Assembly: GCF_900747795.2 (NCBI RefSeq) | Contig: NC_041395.2 | Location: 34,558,097 to 34,622,096, forward strand | Direction of reading: 5' to 3' | Length of the DNA: 64,000 nucleotides | From: Erpetoichthys calabaricus | Lineage: Eukaryota; Chordata; Cladistia; Polypteriformes; Polypteridae | Shown here: positions 63,405 to 64,000 of the stretch, piece after piece | Layout of the letters: every line of letters begins with the position of its first letter | Numbering within the stretch: position 1 is the first letter of the stretch | Program-made: the position numbers and the translations under genes | The notes under the pieces: generated by a model | Told to the model about the DNA's origin: nothing | Database searches by the model: none | What the model saw: the letters and a program-made list of their open reading frames with translations, nothing else

Positions 63405-64000
63405 TCTGGAACAACCCCACCCATAATCAGCTGGCACACAGCTCACTGATCTTCTTGATCGTGAAGTCAATGGAGGTTCAATGTCAACTGATCACAACCT
63501 GGTGGTGTGTTGGCTTCGTTGGTGGGGGAGGATGCCGGTCAGGCCTGGTAGGCCCAAACGTATCGTGAGGGTCTGCTGGGAACGTCCGGCAGAGTCCCCT
63601 GTCAGAAGTGGCTTCAACTCCCACCTCCAGCATAACTTCGACAACGTCCCGAGGGAGGTTGGGGACATTGAGTCCGAATGGGCCATGTTCCGTGCCTCTA
63701 TTGTTGAGGCGGCTGACCAGAGCTGTGACCGCAAGGTGGTTGGTGCCTGTCGTGGCGGCAAACACCGAACCCGTTGGTGGACACCGGCGGTGAGGGATGC
63801 CATCAAGCTGAAGAAGGAGTCCTACAGGACCCTTTTGTCCTGTAGAACTCCAGAGACAGCTAATAGGTACCGGCAGACCAAGCGGAATGCGGCTTCACTG
63901 GTTGCTGAGGCAAAAACTCGGGCTTGGGAGGAGTTTGGGGAGGCCATGGATAATGACTTCCAGATGGCTTTGAGGAGATTCTGGTCCACCATCCGGCGTC
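63405..64000 (+). mobile_element. LINE ORF, region after the endonuclease, runs off the window
   Basis: A frame open from at least 63481 to the window end reads MSTDHNLVVCWLRWWGRMPV, RPGRPKRIVRVCWERP, ESEWAMFRASIVEAADQSCD, RTRWWTPAVRDAIKLKKESY and AKTRAWEEFGEAMDNDFQMA. STDHNLVV is the end of the AP endonuclease domain. RRTRWWTPAVRDA and AKTRAWEEFGEAM are the typical spacer before the reverse transcriptase of a common fish LINE. No stop in about 170 codons, so this copy is younger than the others here. Confidence 0.85.

Overview
This window is vertebrate nuclear DNA, almost certainly from a ray-finned fish. It is AT-rich, has one intronless class A receptor gene and one multi-exon vertebrate-type receptor gene with canonical GT/AG introns, and is otherwise packed with fish-type repeats: L1-, L2- and RTE-like LINEs, tRNA-headed SINEs, Tc1, Tigger/pogo, PIF/Harbinger, piggyBac and hAT relics, and long ATCT arrays. 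The style of the SINE and LINE repeats recalls polypteriform fish (bichir or reedfish), but that is an impression from memory. There are no operons, CRISPR arrays or prokaryotic features.

Layout. 1-5 kb: gene-poor, with LINE relics and a Tigger-like element inserted into one of them. 5.1-6.1 kb (minus): an intact single-exon GPCR of the GPR4/GPR65/GPR68/GPR132 type. 7-9.8 kb: repeat fragments. 10-17.5 kb: a transposon nest in which an old L1-type LINE is interrupted by a Harbinger fragment, a Tigger-like element and a nearly full-length Harbinger, with a Tc1 relic directly after it. 17.5-49 kb: gene desert with a hAT-like element, Tigger relics, an L2 inside another LINE relic, piggyBac and Tc1 transposase ends, and a LINE that received a solo LTR. 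49.3-62.7 kb (minus): the 3' half of a group B scavenger receptor cysteine-rich (SRCR) membrane receptor resembling CD163 and WC1. I could place eight exons: a linker, two SRCR domains, a transmembrane exon, three cytoplasmic exons and a final exon with stop codon and poly(A) signal. All join in phase 1. The 5' part lies beyond the window. 63.4-64 kb: an open LINE reading frame running off the end.

The two host genes do not form a pathway that the sequence shows. Both are plausible leukocyte surface receptors: a lipid- or proton-sensing type GPCR, and an SRCR receptor whose tail carries tyrosine motifs, including a YEEI site suited to Src-family SH2 domains and a duplicated YDDV exon. I did not find a new defence or mobile system. 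The most notable observations are the duplicated signalling exons, a near-identical 0.5-kb segment that follows ATCT arrays at separate places, the layered transposon nest, and a LINE 3' end that repeatedly gives rise to ATCT arrays.
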